A stretch of DNA of 64,000 bases, from positions 868,001-932,000 of the forward strand of contig NZ_BSOT01000005.1 of NCBI RefSeq assembly GCF_030160655.1, written 5' to 3'. Positions 47,599-57,653 of the stretch are shown piece by piece. Under the pieces are notes generated by a model. That model had not been told where the DNA came from, made no database searches, and saw nothing but the letters and a program-made list of their open reading frames with translations. Source of the stretch: Agaribacter marinus (lineage in GTDB: Bacteria > Pseudomonadota > Gammaproteobacteria > Enterobacterales > Alteromonadaceae). The translations under genes and the position numbers were made by a program. Position 1 is the first letter of the stretch; each line of letters begins with the position of its first letter.

Positions 47599-48222
47599 CT
47601 ATTGATTGTGTTGTGACGAATTGTGTTGTGACGAATTGTGTTGTGACATGGCTGCCTGCCATTGGTTCTTCGCTTCAGCCAAAGTATCACCAGTATAGCC
47701 GCGCTCTTCCAACGTCACTTTAGTTTGCAAAATGAGTTGGTCACGTTTACGCACTAAGTCACGCCCTTTCTCATGCAATGACTCAAACGCAGGATAAGTG
47801 ACAAATACTTCGTTTACATCTTCAAAGTTAAAAAATGCCTTATCAAACGCCTCTTGATAATTTATCTTCATTCCCTGAAACTCAAGAAACATCAGCCCTT
47901 GCTTACCACTTATTAGCTTTCGTTCAGATGGCACTAAATACACTTCATCTGCGGCAGATAACAAGCGTGTTTGCCACGTTTCTAGTGCAATAATATCTTT
48001 TGTTATACTGGCATTGGCTAAACCTTGCCGAACGTCATCAGCTGCAAGCAGCTCACTGAGGCTAAGTAATGGTTGTTGCGCTTCAGTTATCTCAACTGAT
48101 GTATTTTCAGGTGTATTTACGGCATCAGAACAAGCAACCACAGTAAAAAAAACGCACATAAAAAATGTGCGTTTTACTATTTGAGTAGCGTTGTAGAAAA
48201 CTGAAACTGTACTAATAAGCAT
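47599..48222 (-). CDS. Putative lipoprotein with C-terminal SQHNS repeats
   Basis: I do not recognise this 207-residue protein. The N-terminus is MLISTVSVFYN, then a basic IVKR, a hydrophobic FFMCVFFTVV, and lipobox VVAC at about residue 31. The mature part is helical and charged, with WQTRLLSAADEVYLVPSERK and LHEKGRDLVRKRDQLILQTK. It ends with three copies of SQHN. The ATG lies five bases after the ihfA stop with no Shine-Dalgarno sequence, so translation probably depends on ribosomes leaving ihfA. A strong terminator (48145-48175) overlaps codons 16-26, so its expression may be conditional. The alternative start at residue 22 would lack a basic signal-peptide start. Confidence 0.65.
   Translation of the reverse strand: MLISTVSVFYNATQIVKRTFFMCVFFTVVACSDAVNTPENTSVEITEAQQPLLSLSELLAADDVRQGLANASITKDIIALETWQTRLLSAADEVYLVPSERKLISGKQGLMFLEFQGMKINYQEAFDKAFFNFEDVNEVFVTYPAFESLHEKGRDLVRKRDQLILQTKVTLEERGYTGDTLAEAKNQWQAAMSQHNSSQHNSSQHNQ
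47606..47647. repeat. 15-base tandem repeat, 2.8 copies, at the end of a lipoprotein gene
   Basis: The unit TTGTGTTGTGACGAA occurs at 47606-47620 and 47621-47635, followed by 12 bases of a third copy. It encodes the repeated peptide SQHNS at the very end of the lipoprotein. In-frame 15-base units would allow length change without frameshift. Confidence 0.85.
48145..48175 (-). terminator. Intrinsic terminator of the pheST-ihfA transcript, inside the next coding sequence
   Basis: A perfect 11-base stem (arms 48149-48159 and 48165-48175, five-base loop) is followed on the minus strand by eight consecutive U residues, the last four beyond the stem. It lies 53 bases after the ihfA stop. On the same strand it forms the codons for the VKRTFFMCVFFT part of the lipoprotein signal peptide. 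Confidence 0.85.
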
Positions 48223-48227
48223 TAATA

Positions 48228-48527
48228 CTAAGCATCTTTCCTAGGGATATTTTCAACTCTTGATTTGAGCTTTTGCCCTGGGCGAAAGGTAACCACTCGC
48301 CGAGCTTTAATTGGTATATCTTCACCCGTCTTAGGGTTTCGCCCAGGACGTTCGTTTTTCGTACGTAAATCAAAATTGCCGAAGCCCGATAACTTAACTT
48401 GCTCGCCAGACTCTAAGCATTCTTTGATTTCCTCAAAAAACAACTCTACTAAGTCTTTAGCTTCTTTCTTGTTTATGCCAAGTTTATCGAACAAATGTTC
48501 GGCCATATCCGCTTTGGTTAATGCCAT
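48228..48527 (-). CDS. ihfA: Integration host factor alpha subunit
   Basis: The alpha subunit of the DNA-bending heterodimer IHF. The 99 residues match the family. [17 protein letters not shown] starts the dimerisation helices, and [20 protein letters not shown] leads into the beta-arm; the proline-containing arm [14 protein letters not shown] inserts into the DNA minor groove. It follows pheT by five bases, the order seen in E. coli. A terminator comes 53 bases after its stop. Confidence 0.98.
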   Translation of the reverse strand: MALTKADMAEHLFDKLGINKKEAKDLVELFFEEIKECLESGEQVKLSGFGNFDLRTKNERPGRNPKTGEDIPIKARRVVTFRPGQKLKSRVENIPRKDA

Positions 48528-48532
48528 ATTGA

Positions 48533-50920
48533 CTAATCTCTCAATGTTGCACCGAAGTGTTCCTCTAGATGACTAACAACGTTATCGACCGCTTGTTGGA
48601 TTTCTTCATCTTCAAGAGTACGTTCTTTACTCTGTAACCACAAAGAAATTGCGAGGCTCTTTTTACCCTCAGCAATACCCTTACCTTGGTATACGTCAAA
48701 TAAGTTTATGTCAACTAATTCTGATATGCCAATTTTTTTTATACTTTTTAGTAGTTTACCGGTTTCAACTGTTTCATCTAGGCTAAATGCAAGGTCTCTT
48801 CGGTTCATTGGGAACTTAGATATTTTGCTCGCCCAAGGTAATTTTCGTTGTAAAATTGCATCCAATTTCAATTCAAATGCAAACGTTCTACCGTTAAGGC
48901 CTAGTGGTTTTTCTAACTGAGGATGTATCGCACCAAATATTCCAACTTTATTTCCATCTACTAAAATATTCGCACTTTGCCCTGGATGAAAAGCTGACTC
49001 CTTTGAGCGCTCAAAGCTAAACTCAACACCGTCACATGCGCTAGCCAGTAATTGTTCAACAACACCTTTTACGTCAAAGAAATCCAACGGTGTATTCGAA
49101 ATATTCCAATGCTCAGAGTGCGTATTACCAGACAACACACCAGCAATCACTGGGTATTGTGCTACGCCTGCTTTTTCAGTCTCATCCGGTATGAAAACCA
49201 AACCAGTTTCGAACATTTTCATGTTCAATTGCTGACGTTTTTGATTGTATGACAAAGCGTGCAGTAGACCCGTCAACAAGCTCACCCGCATTGCCGACAT
49301 ATCCGCAGATATTGGGTGTGGAAGCAGTTTCCCTTCTAGGGCAGGAAAAAGTAAATTCTGCTTTTTAGGATCCACAAATGAATACGTAATAGCTTCATTA
49401 AAACCCGCTTGCAAAAGCGTACTTTTAATTGAACTTAGGCTCACATCAGCTTCTTTGTGAGGGATCATATTCAAACTGGCTACAGGTGCTTGAGTTGGAA
49501 TGCTGTTGTACCCATATACCCTTGCCACTTCTTCAATGAGGTCTTCTTCAATCGCGATGTCAAAACGATAATTCGGCGCACTTACTTGCCATTCATTATT
49601 ATTAAACGATGGATTTACACCCAAACGAGTAAGAATATCAGTCACACGCTCATTACTTAGGGTGACGCCCAGCACTTTATCTAAACGAGACTTACGCAAG
49701 GTGATATCTTCTCGCACCGGTAAGTGGTCAGCAGATACTGCTTCAACAATATTGTGAACTTTACCGCCCACAATGCTCTGCAATAGCGCTGTCGCACGCT
49801 CCATTGCTTCACGTTGAAGAGAGAAATCTACGCCACGCTCATAGCGATGGGATGCATCAGTGTGCAAACCGTATTGTCTTGACTTACCTAATATGGCATC
49901 AGGTAAGAAAAAGGCAGATTCTAGAAAAACGTGCTTAGTATTTGACGTTACGCCAGAGTGTAGGCCACCGAAGATACCAGCTAAAGCAAGAGGTTTTTCG
50001 GCATCAGCGATGAGCAAAGTATCTGTATTCACCGTTACTTCTGTTTCGTCCAACAGAACAAGCTTCTCGCCTTTTTGTGCCATCCGTACAACGATGTCGC
50101 CACTTAATGCATCGTTATCAAACGCGTGCATCGGGTGACCCAGTTCCAGCAAGACATAATTGGTTACATCGACAACAGGGTCAATACTGCGGATGCCACT
50201 ACGACGAAGTTTTTCTTGTAACCACAAAGGGCTACTTTTTGTTAAATCAACACCTTCAATTAACCGCCCTAAATAGCGAGGGCAAGCGTCAGGGTTCTCG
50301 AGTGTTATGTTTCGCGTGTCGTTCCCCGCTGTCGCTACGTCAGGAATATTAGGATAAGACACGTCTAATTGATTCAATACGCCTAAATCGCGCGCAACAC
50401 CTTTAAGTCCAAGGCAATCTGCACGATTCGGTGTTAAATCAATTTCGATGATATTGTCATTTAGTGACAAATAATCTCGGATATCTTCCCCAACCGGCGC
50501 ATCAAGCGGTAATTCTACAATACCTGAGTGGTCTTCACCCATGCCTAACTCAGAAAAACTGCACAGCATACCAAAAGACGGTTGCCCTCTTAGTTTCGCT
50601 TTTTTAATCTTAAAGTTTCCGGGAAGCACAGCGCCAACTTTTGCCACGGCAACCTTTAGCCCTTTACGACAATTGGGCGCACCACAAACAATATCAAGCA
50701 GCTCTTCGTCGCCAACATTTACTTTGGTCACTTGTAATTTATCAGCATCAGGGTGTTGGCCACATTCAGTTACTTCGCCAATAACTACACCTGAAAACTC
50801 GCCCGCCACTGGCTCAATGCCGTCGACTTCAAGGCCCGCCATACTTAATTGTTCACACAACGCATTTGTATCTAGTGATGGGTTTACCCATTCTCTTAAC
50901 CAAGATTCACTGAATTTCAT
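48533..50920 (-). CDS. pheT: Phenylalanyl-tRNA synthetase beta subunit
   Basis: The beta chain of the heterotetrameric class II synthetase. The 795 residues equal the E. coli length. An N-terminal EMAP/OB tRNA-binding domain ([22 protein letters not shown]) is followed by the B3/B4 editing domain, B5, the catalytic-like core ([24 protein letters not shown]) and the C-terminal FDX-ACB anticodon domain ([15 protein letters not shown]). The ATG at 50920 follows pheS by 12 bases. Confidence 0.98.
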   Translation of the reverse strand: MKFSESWLREWVNPSLDTNALCEQLSMAGLEVDGIEPVAGEFSGVVIGEVTECGQHPDADKLQVTKVNVGDEELLDIVCGAPNCRKGLKVAVAKVGAVLPGNFKIKKAKLRGQPSFGMLCSFSELGMGEDHSGIVELPLDAPVGEDIRDYLSLNDNIIEIDLTPNRADCLGLKGVARDLGVLNQLDVSYPNIPDVATAGNDTRNITLENPDACPRYLGRLIEGVDLTKSSPLWLQEKLRRSGIRSIDPVVDVTNYVLLELGHPMHAFDNDALSGDIVVRMAQKGEKLVLLDETEVTVNTDTLLIADAEKPLALAGIFGGLHSGVTSNTKHVFLESAFFLPDAILGKSRQYGLHTDASHRYERGVDFSLQREAMERATALLQSIVGGKVHNIVEAVSADHLPVREDITLRKSRLDKVLGVTLSNERVTDILTRLGVNPSFNNNEWQVSAPNYRFDIAIEEDLIEEVARVYGYNSIPTQAPVASLNMIPHKEADVSLSSIKSTLLQAGFNEAITYSFVDPKKQNLLFPALEGKLLPHPISADMSAMRVSLLTGLLHALSYNQKRQQLNMKMFETGLVFIPDETEKAGVAQYPVIAGVLSGNTHSEHWNISNTPLDFFDVKGVVEQLLASACDGVEFSFERSKESAFHPGQSANILVDGNKVGIFGAIHPQLEKPLGLNGRTFAFELKLDAILQRKLPWASKISKFPMNRRDLAFSLDETVETGKLLKSIKKIGISELVDINLFDVYQGKGIAEGKKSLAISLWLQSKERTLEDEEIQQAVDNVVSHLEEHFGATLRD

Positions 50921-50932
50921 CTTTTACTCTGC

Positions 50933-51934
<1,002 letters not shown>

Positions 51935-52087
51935 TCAATGTCGTATCAGAAAACCGCGATTTCAAATTAATTCAATAAGCCTCACATTTTACACGCTTTT
52001 TTGTAGATTAAGGTAACACTTTTAAGGATTTTTTGAGTTTGAACCGTGGGGGCAGGAATGCAATATAATAAGCAACGAATTTCAAGC

Positions 52088-52119
52088 AAAAAAAAGACGA
52101 GCATCCTGCTCGTCTTTTT
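52088..52119 (-). terminator. Intrinsic terminator after rplT
   Basis: A 13-base perfect stem (arms 52091-52103 and 52107-52119, three-base loop) ends in eight U residues on the minus strand. It begins 35 bases after the rplT stop. No phenylalanine-rich leader peptide precedes it, so it is not a pheM-type attenuator as far as I can see; some read-through into pheST remains possible. Confidence 0.88.
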
Positions 52120-52153
52120 CCAAAGAGCTTAAATCTATTTGTTAAACGTTAAC

Positions 52154-52510
52154 TTAAGCTAACGCGCCTTTGGCAGCGTCTGCTAGTGCAGTAAACGCTG
52201 CTTTGTCATGTACTGCGATGTCAGCAAGGATCTTACGATCGATTTCAACAGACGCTTTTTTCAAACCGTTGATGAAACGAGAGTAACTGATACCGTTTTG
52301 ACGTGCCGCAGCATTAATACGTGCAATCCATAATTGACGGAATTGACGCTTACGCTGGCGACGGTCACGATATGCATATTGACCTGCTTTAGTTATTGCT
52401 TGAATAGCAACGCGATATACACGACTACGAGCTCCGTAGTAACCTTTAGCTTGCTTTAATACTTTTTTATGACGTGCGCGGGCAATTGTACCGCGTTTTA
52501 CTCTAGCCAT
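52154..52510 (-). CDS. rplT: Large ribosomal subunit protein bL20
   Basis: The 118-residue L20 protein needed for early 50S assembly and, in E. coli, a repressor of its own operon through the rpmI leader. The very basic N-terminal extension ([19 protein letters not shown]) and core ([20 protein letters not shown]) are typical. It lies 23 bases after rpmI and is followed by a strong terminator. Confidence 0.98.
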   Translation of the reverse strand: MARVKRGTIARARHKKVLKQAKGYYGARSRVYRVAIQAITKAGQYAYRDRRQRKRQFRQLWIARINAAARQNGISYSRFINGLKKASVEIDRKILADIAVHDKAAFTALADAAKGALA

Positions 52511-52533
52511 TATTTAGTCTCCTTAAGTACAGG

Positions 52534-52731
52534 TTATACGTACGGCAACATACGTTGGATAAGTGCGGTATCATTTTCATGAACCAATTTCTTACCACGT
52601 AGATGACGTTTACGCTTAGTACTCTTCTTGGTCAAAATGTGACGCAAGTGAGACTGTTTACTCTTAAAACGACCAGAGCCAGTCTTGCGGAAGCGCTTCT
52701 GCGCTCCACTAACAGATTTCATTTTAGGCAT
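52534..52731 (-). CDS. rpmI: Large ribosomal subunit protein bL35
   Basis: The 65-residue basic L35 protein, beginning [20 protein letters not shown] and ending IQRMLPYV. Its position between infC and rplT is universal in gammaproteobacteria. In E. coli its leader is the L20 operator; the 106-base gap to infC could hold an equivalent, but I could not fold it with confidence. Confidence 0.98.
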   Translation of the reverse strand: MPKMKSVSGAQKRFRKTGSGRFKSKQSHLRHILTKKSTKRKRHLRGKKLVHENDTALIQRMLPYV

Positions 52732-52837
52732 TGCTAAAACTCCGCATTGTTTAATTAACTGATAGTTGCAGACAAATCAGTTGTTGATATTTACAGCAAG
52801 GTGATTGAGGTTGTGCAGACCTTAATACTTTAGACCA

Positions 52838-53380
52838 TTACTGCTTCTTAGTTGGGGCAAGCACCATGATCATCTGTCGACCTTCCACTCTACGAGGGAA
52901 AGACTCCACTTGAGCAATTTCTTGTAAATCGTCTTTAACACGATTTAGTAAGTCAATGCCGATGTCTTGGTGAGCCATTTCTCGACCACGAAATCTAATC
53001 GTGACCTTGGCTTTATCACCACCTTCGAGAAAGCGACGCAGGTTGCGCAGTTTTACCTGGTAATCGCCTTCATCAGTGCCAGGGCGAAATTTAATCTCCT
53101 TGACCTGAATTTGCTTTTGTTTTTTCTTTTGTTCTTTAAGAGCTTTACTCTTTTCAAACACGAACTTCCCGTAGTCCATAATTTTACAGACTGGCGGATT
53201 TGCGTTAGGGCTAACTTCTACTAAATCTACCCCGGCAGCTTCTGCAGCTTCAAGAGCTTGTCTAATTGACACAACGCCGGCCTGTTCGCCTTCTGCATCA
53301 ATTAATCTAACTTCATTAACAGTAATTTCTTCATTAATACGAGCTTTATCGCCCTGTGCTTTATTAGCTCCGCCTTTAAT
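52838..53380 (-). CDS. infC: Translation initiation factor IF-3, AUU start
   Basis: IF-3 binds the 30S subunit and checks the initiator codon. From the AUU at 53380 the protein has 180 residues, the same as E. coli IF-3. The sequence shows [34 protein letters not shown], the basic linker, and the C-terminal [12 protein letters not shown]. An in-frame ATG lies 21 bases upstream (53401), but it has no Shine-Dalgarno sequence, while GGAGGA sits seven bases before the AUU. The residues after AUU (KGG) also match E. coli, where AUU start allows autoregulation. The gene follows thrS by about 100 bases. Confidence 0.95.
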   Translation of the reverse strand: MKGGANKAQGDKARINEEITVNEVRLIDAEGEQAGVVSIRQALEAAEAAGVDLVEVSPNANPPVCKIMDYGKFVFEKSKALKEQKKKQKQIQVKEIKFRPGTDEGDYQVKLRNLRRFLEGGDKAKVTIRFRGREMAHQDIGIDLLNRVKDDLQEIAQVESFPRRVEGRQMIMVLAPTKKQ

Positions 53381-53393
53381 ACGCGAGTCCTCC
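53378..53393 (-). promoter_or_regulatory. infC translation start site with AUU codon
   Basis: GGAGGA (53388-53393 on the minus strand) is followed by seven bases and then ATT (53378-53380). This arrangement, with the rare start codon conserved, is the basis of IF-3 autoregulation in E. coli. Confidence 0.8.
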
Positions 53394-53483
53394 GAGAACA
53401 TTAAAAAACAGCATAGCCATGTTCATTTTTTGTACGCCATGGCTACACGAACGGCGTTATTATACCGATTCTATTTATTTGTG

Positions 53484-55400
53484 CTATTGAATTTTTTTAG
53501 AATTTATATCTTCTAACAACAGTGTTGTAAATTCATCAACGCTCATTACACCCAAATCTTTACCTTTACGTGTGCGAACCGCTACAGCACCCGATTCTTT
53601 CTCTTTTTCACCAATCACAAGCATATAAGGTACTTTCTTTAAGGTGTGCTCACGTATTTTAAAGCCAATTTTCTCATTTCTGACATCACGTTTCACTCGA
53701 ATACCAGAAGATTTCAATGCAGATTCCACTTCAGATACATATTCCGCTTGGCTATCCGTAATATTTGCAATTACCACTTGTGTTGGCGACAACCACGTAG
53801 GGAAAGCGCCTGCAAATTCTTCGGTCAAGATACCAATAAAACGCTCCAAAGACCCTAATATTGCGCGATGGATCATCACCGGCACTTTACGCTCGCCATC
53901 TTCATCAACAAACGTAGAACCTAAACGTCCAGGCATTGAAAAATCTAATTGAACGGTACCGCATTGCCAAGCACGGTCTAAACAGTCATATAGGGTAAAT
54001 TCGATTTTAGGACCGTAAAATGCGCCCTCACCTGGTTGATACTCAAATTCAATATCATTGGCTTTTAACGCATCTGCAAGTGCCTTTTCTGACTTATCCC
54101 AAATTTCGTCACTGCCTACACGCTTTTCAGGACGTGTGGATAACTTAACGGCAATTTTGTCGAAGCCGAAAGTACCATAGGTGTCATATACCATTTTGAT
54201 ACACGAACTAACCTCATCGAGGATTTGCTCTTCAGTACAAAAAATATGTGCATCATCTTGCGTAAAGCCTCTCACTCGCATTAAACCATGCAGTGCACCA
54301 GAGGGTTCGTTTCTATGACAACAGCCAAACTCTGCCATTTTTAACGGTAAATCACGATAAGACTTTAGTCCTTGATTAAAAATCTGTACGTGTCCAGGGC
54401 AGTTCATCGGCTTAATTGCATATTCGCGCTTTTCAGATTCCGTGGTAAACATGTTTTCTGCATATTTATCCCAATGACCAGACTTCTCCCAAAGAGAACG
54501 GTCCATCATCAATGGCCCCTTCACTTCATCATAATCATATTCGTGTAATTTACGGCGTATAAAACTTTCAAGCTCGGTGTAGATTGTCCACCCGTCGTTG
54601 TGCCAAAACACCATACCTGGCGCTTCTTCTTGCCAATGGAATAAATCTAGCGTCTTACCAATTTTACGGTGATCACGCTTTTCTGCTTCTTCTAAACGAT
54701 TTAAATACGCTTTGAGTTGTTTTTTATCCGCCCATGCTGTGCCGTATATACGTTGAAGCATCTTGTTATCGCTATTGCCACGCCAATATGCACCGGCCAC
54801 TTTCATTAATTTGAAGTGTTGGCAAAATTTCATGTTTGGTACATGAGGACCACGGCACATATCAATATATTCTTCATGATGATACAAACCAGGCTTGTCA
54901 GACTTCTCGATGTTTTCATCAAGAATTTGCATTTTGTAACTTTCGCCGCGAGATTCAAAGGTATCGCGCGCTTCCTGCCAACTCACGACCTTTTTTATCA
55001 CTGAGTAGTTTGTCTTAGCAAGCTCTAGCATTCGCTTTTCAATTTTATCAAGATCTTCCTGATTTAGTGGCGTGTCTAAATCAACATCATAATAAAACCC
55101 ATTGTCGATCACAGGGCCAATCGCCATTTTTACATCAGGGTACAACTGCTTTATTGCATGGCCGACCAAATGCGCACAGCTATGTCTTAAGATTTCTAAA
55201 CCTGCGTCGTCTTTCGCCGTAATGATTTGTAAATTTGCGTCTTCTTCAATTAAATCGATAGCGTCGACTAACTCGCCATTCACTTTACCAGCAATAGTCG
55301 CTTTTGCTAAACCAGGCCCAATGTCCATCGCGACATCTAGGACACTTACTGCATTTTCGAAACTACGTTGACTGCCGTCAGGGAGGGTAACTATGGGCAT
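53484..55400 (-). CDS. thrS: Threonyl-tRNA synthetase
   Basis: A class II synthetase that charges tRNA-Thr. The 638 residues match the family (642 in E. coli). The N-terminal TGS domain (1-62, [18 protein letters not shown]) is followed by the editing domain with [16 protein letters not shown] and the catalytic core. The zinc-binding cysteine is in [10 protein letters not shown] near residue 333, and motif 2 is [16 protein letters not shown]. The anticodon-binding domain is at the C-terminus ([16 protein letters not shown]). AAAAGGA lies six bases before the ATG. Its leader (about 100 bases from the predicted start point) carries a small hairpin near 55414-55439. Confidence 0.98.
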   Translation of the reverse strand: MPIVTLPDGSQRSFENAVSVLDVAMDIGPGLAKATIAGKVNGELVDAIDLIEEDANLQIITAKDDAGLEILRHSCAHLVGHAIKQLYPDVKMAIGPVIDNGFYYDVDLDTPLNQEDLDKIEKRMLELAKTNYSVIKKVVSWQEARDTFESRGESYKMQILDENIEKSDKPGLYHHEEYIDMCRGPHVPNMKFCQHFKLMKVAGAYWRGNSDNKMLQRIYGTAWADKKQLKAYLNRLEEAEKRDHRKIGKTLDLFHWQEEAPGMVFWHNDGWTIYTELESFIRRKLHEYDYDEVKGPLMMDRSLWEKSGHWDKYAENMFTTESEKREYAIKPMNCPGHVQIFNQGLKSYRDLPLKMAEFGCCHRNEPSGALHGLMRVRGFTQDDAHIFCTEEQILDEVSSCIKMVYDTYGTFGFDKIAVKLSTRPEKRVGSDEIWDKSEKALADALKANDIEFEYQPGEGAFYGPKIEFTLYDCLDRAWQCGTVQLDFSMPGRLGSTFVDEDGERKVPVMIHRAILGSLERFIGILTEEFAGAFPTWLSPTQVVIANITDSQAEYVSEVESALKSSGIRVKRDVRNEKIGFKIREHTLKKVPYMLVIGEKEKESGAVAVRTRKGKDLGVMSVDEFTTLLLEDINSKKIQ

Positions 55401-55473
55401 ATTATTCCTTTTCAGTGGTGACGCCTACAATGCGCCACTTGATATATTTATTGTGATCAGTCACTAGAAATTA

Positions 55474-55656
55474 CTAGCATTCGTTTTTATTCATTTTTTT
55501 GAGCGCGAAATTATACCGATATGCTTTAGCCACTTGCAAATAAAACATATCCAAATTTTCCAATTGTTCTTTTAACTTCATCGAAACGCCCTGAGAAAGC
55601 AGTTTATTCAACGATATAAGCATAGCTACGTCGCTTTTACCTAACTTAGGGCGCAC
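55474..55656 (-). CDS. Possible small protein between the GNAT gene and thrS
   Basis: A 60-codon frame starting at GTG 55656 without a Shine-Dalgarno sequence; an internal ATG at residue 26 has AGGG seven bases before it and would give 35 residues (MKLKEQLENLDMFYLQVAKAYR onward). The helical, amphipathic composition looks protein-like, but the predicted thrS promoter lies within it. I do not recognise it. Confidence 0.3.
   Translation of the reverse strand: MRPKLGKSDVAMLISLNKLLSQGVSMKLKEQLENLDMFYLQVAKAYRYNFALKKMNKNEC
55510..55539 (-). promoter_or_regulatory. Candidate sigma-70 promoter of thrS
   Basis: TTGCAA (55534-55539) and TATAAT (55510-55515) are 18 bases apart on the minus strand. The transcript would start near 55503 and carry a leader of about 100 bases. 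Confidence 0.6.
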
Positions 55657-55664
55657 GCCAATAA

Positions 55665-56117
55665 TTAGCTAATTGAACCTTTACCGTCGTTCAGTATCAA
55701 TCGCAGTACTTGTTGATTGGTAGGTGGGTGTAGTTTTTCTTCAGAAAATGTAAAGCCATGCGCCGCGTAAAAGTGGCGGCCTATTTTGTTTGATTTAAAC
55801 ACCTCAACTTCTAAACTTCCGTGAAGCTTTTTGGCTTTATCCATCAGCGCTCCCCCAATTCCCTTGCCATGGTCATTCGGCTGTACAAATAGTGCAGCGA
55901 CTTCGCTCCCGATTAAACTGATAAAACCATTAACGCCGCTCGTTGTTTCTGACACCCATGTATTGGTTTTTGGTAAATATATTTCAGCAATATTCTTTCG
56001 CTCTTGCGCTATGAATGCGTCAGTCATGAATGCATGTGCTAAACGCGTCGCTCGGTCCCACGTATTAAGTACATCGTCTAAATCTGCTGGTTGATATTGC
56101 CTTATTTTGTATTTCAT
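55665..56117 (-). CDS. GNAT family N-acetyltransferase (YjaB-like)
   Basis: A 150-residue acetyltransferase. The acetyl-CoA-binding loop is VQPNDHGKGIGGALMDKAK, with FYAAHGF as the C-terminal beta-bulge segment. The N-terminal region DDVLNTWDRATRLAHAFM and the FLP-like segment (YLPKTNTWV) resemble E. coli YjaB. The substrate is unknown. It lies in the same direction as thrS but with its own start ATG at 56117. Confidence 0.83.
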   Translation of the reverse strand: MKYKIRQYQPADLDDVLNTWDRATRLAHAFMTDAFIAQERKNIAEIYLPKTNTWVSETTSGVNGFISLIGSEVAALFVQPNDHGKGIGGALMDKAKKLHGSLEVEVFKSNKIGRHFYAAHGFTFSEEKLHPPTNQQVLRLILNDGKGSIS

Positions 56118-56196
56118 TCGTGTTTTACGTCTCCAATCAAAAGAGAATGCAGTTTACATATATCATTCAGCGAAAGATTGAAGAAAAACGACAAGA

Positions 56197-57036
56197 TTAG
56201 GTAAATTCAAAACTCCCATACACATCAATGGTTAAATCTCTTTTTAACGCATACTCGCGGGGTGTTTCATTAATACAAGATTTAAGGTACCTAATAAGAT
56301 GAGGTTGATCACTAAATTCATAGTCGGCGGCCAGCGTCCGCCAATCGATATGCTTACTATCCTGCTTATATAAGCGGCTCAGCAAATTTTCTAACCGGAA
56401 CATCGATTTACACTGTTTCAAAGTCAAACCTGTCGTCCTCAAGAAACTGCGCTCAACCGTGCGCTGGGCACAGTGCAATTTATCACCTAAGGCAGCAATT
56501 GACGTTGTACATAATAAAGGTAACACCTTGCGCGTTAATTCGCTGTGTCTGTCTTCTGACACTTTTGATACGCAGGGAGTCAATATTTGATCTAGCAAGT
56601 CACGGGTTGCTACCTTCTCTTCCGCTGAGGCACTCAAGAGCCTTTCAACGACCGCATGCTTTTTACCCAATAATTTGCCGAAATCAATCGCTTGGATTGT
56701 ATCTATATCAAATAAGGAGTTTAAATGTTCAAGAGAATAAAACGCACCAACCTTAAACTTGATACCCAAGATTCTGAAAGGTTTTTGATGGTCCATAACA
56801 AAAGCGTTACGGTGTGGGAATATCAAATGACTTCCGCACCCACTATAAAGGTTAGTTTCAGTCTCATAGTGAAAATAATGTTTATTGTCCGCAACAATCA
56901 AATGGGTTGCAGGGTCTGGATATAGTTTAGGCCAACTATGCCCTGAATCGCTTGATTCTTTTTCCAAAAACCAATACCACTGCACATATTTAGCAAGCTC
57001 GGTATCTTTTGGTGCGAGCTTCCAGTTTTTCATCAT
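56197..57036 (-). CDS. AraC family transcriptional regulator
   Basis: A 279-residue regulator. The N-terminal 150 residues resemble the DUF6597 sensor domain (KYVQWYWFLEKESS, YPDPATHLIVADN, LIFPHRN, ILGIKFKVGAFYSL). The C-terminal double helix-turn-helix spans about 165-265 (CAQRTVERSFLRTTGLTLKQ, then the second helix near DWRTLAADYEFSDQPHL). Two adjacent ATGs (57036 and 57033) compete; an AAGG is four and seven bases away, respectively. No target gene is evident. Confidence 0.87.
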   Translation of the reverse strand: MMKNWKLAPKDTELAKYVQWYWFLEKESSDSGHSWPKLYPDPATHLIVADNKHYFHYETETNLYSGCGSHLIFPHRNAFVMDHQKPFRILGIKFKVGAFYSLEHLNSLFDIDTIQAIDFGKLLGKKHAVVERLLSASAEEKVATRDLLDQILTPCVSKVSEDRHSELTRKVLPLLCTTSIAALGDKLHCAQRTVERSFLRTTGLTLKQCKSMFRLENLLSRLYKQDSKHIDWRTLAADYEFSDQPHLIRYLKSCINETPREYALKRDLTIDVYGSFEFT

Positions 57037-57157
57037 CCCGCCTTATCAACTGATTATTGATACCGCATCACAATAACTCAACCAAATATATGTTAAACAT
57101 GTCAACTTAACAACGTGAGTTTATGAGCCTTATTACCGATTTTTTTGCTATTTCTAT

Positions 57158-57544
57158 CTAGAATATTGGGGTGACGACAGCGTCAGAAAAAACCATTGAA
57201 AATAGAAGCAATATCGTAATGAATCCAAAAAAAGATGCTAGTACCATGCTCTGCTTACCCTTTCCTAAATGAAACAATAATGTACTACCGCCTAAATTAG
57301 ACACTAACCCCATCATAGCAATACCCCACGAAAAATGCCCCTGCTGGGCCAGTGGTATTGCACTTCCATATGCGACTAACAAGGCCATAATTGCCACCCC
57401 ATAAAGCCGATAAAATAATACATTTTCATGAGTGCTACGGGTAATAATTTGCAATCTATCTTTCGACAACAATAAAAAGGGGATTCCGACAAATACAAGC
57501 GACACTAAGATTTTCAATAATAATAAAGCAGTAAAGTACGTCAT
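57158..57544 (-). CDS. Small integral membrane protein, function unknown
   Basis: A 128-residue protein with four hydrophobic segments (LLLLKILVSLVFVGIPFLLL, VAIMALLVAYGSAIPLA, WGIAMMGLVSNLGGSTLLFHL, MVLASFFGFITILLLFSMVF). AAGGA lies about six bases before the ATG. It diverges from an HxlR regulator gene across 109 bases that contain a repeated candidate operator, so it is the likely target of that regulator. The family is unknown to me. Confidence 0.75.
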   Translation of the reverse strand: MTYFTALLLLKILVSLVFVGIPFLLLSKDRLQIITRSTHENVLFYRLYGVAIMALLVAYGSAIPLAQQGHFSWGIAMMGLVSNLGGSTLLFHLGKGKQSMVLASFFGFITILLLFSMVFSDAVVTPIF

Positions 57545-57602
57545 TCATTTGTCCTTAAGAATTCGGGTAAATGTTCAGGTTCAATTATAAATATATAAAA
57601 AC

Positions 57603-57632
57603 AACCTAAGTATCAATTTAGAACCTAGGTAT
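57603..57632. promoter_or_regulatory. Candidate HxlR operator: two AACCTARGTAT repeats
   Basis: AACCTAAGTAT (57603-57613) and AACCTAGGTAT (57622-57632) are directly repeated, 19 bases apart start to start, and contain inverted ACCTA/TAGGT half-sites. The site lies just upstream of the regulator gene and within the divergent promoter region. Confidence 0.45.
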
Positions 57633-57653
57633 ATTTGCACGATCAAATACCTT

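Noticed and set aside
47606-47647. Short CRISPR-like repeat
   Set aside because: The repeats are contiguous with no spacers and encode a peptide repeat, so it is a simple tandem repeat.
53381-53401. ATG at 53401 as the infC start
   Set aside because: It has no Shine-Dalgarno sequence, and the proper GGAGGA precedes the AUU at 53380.
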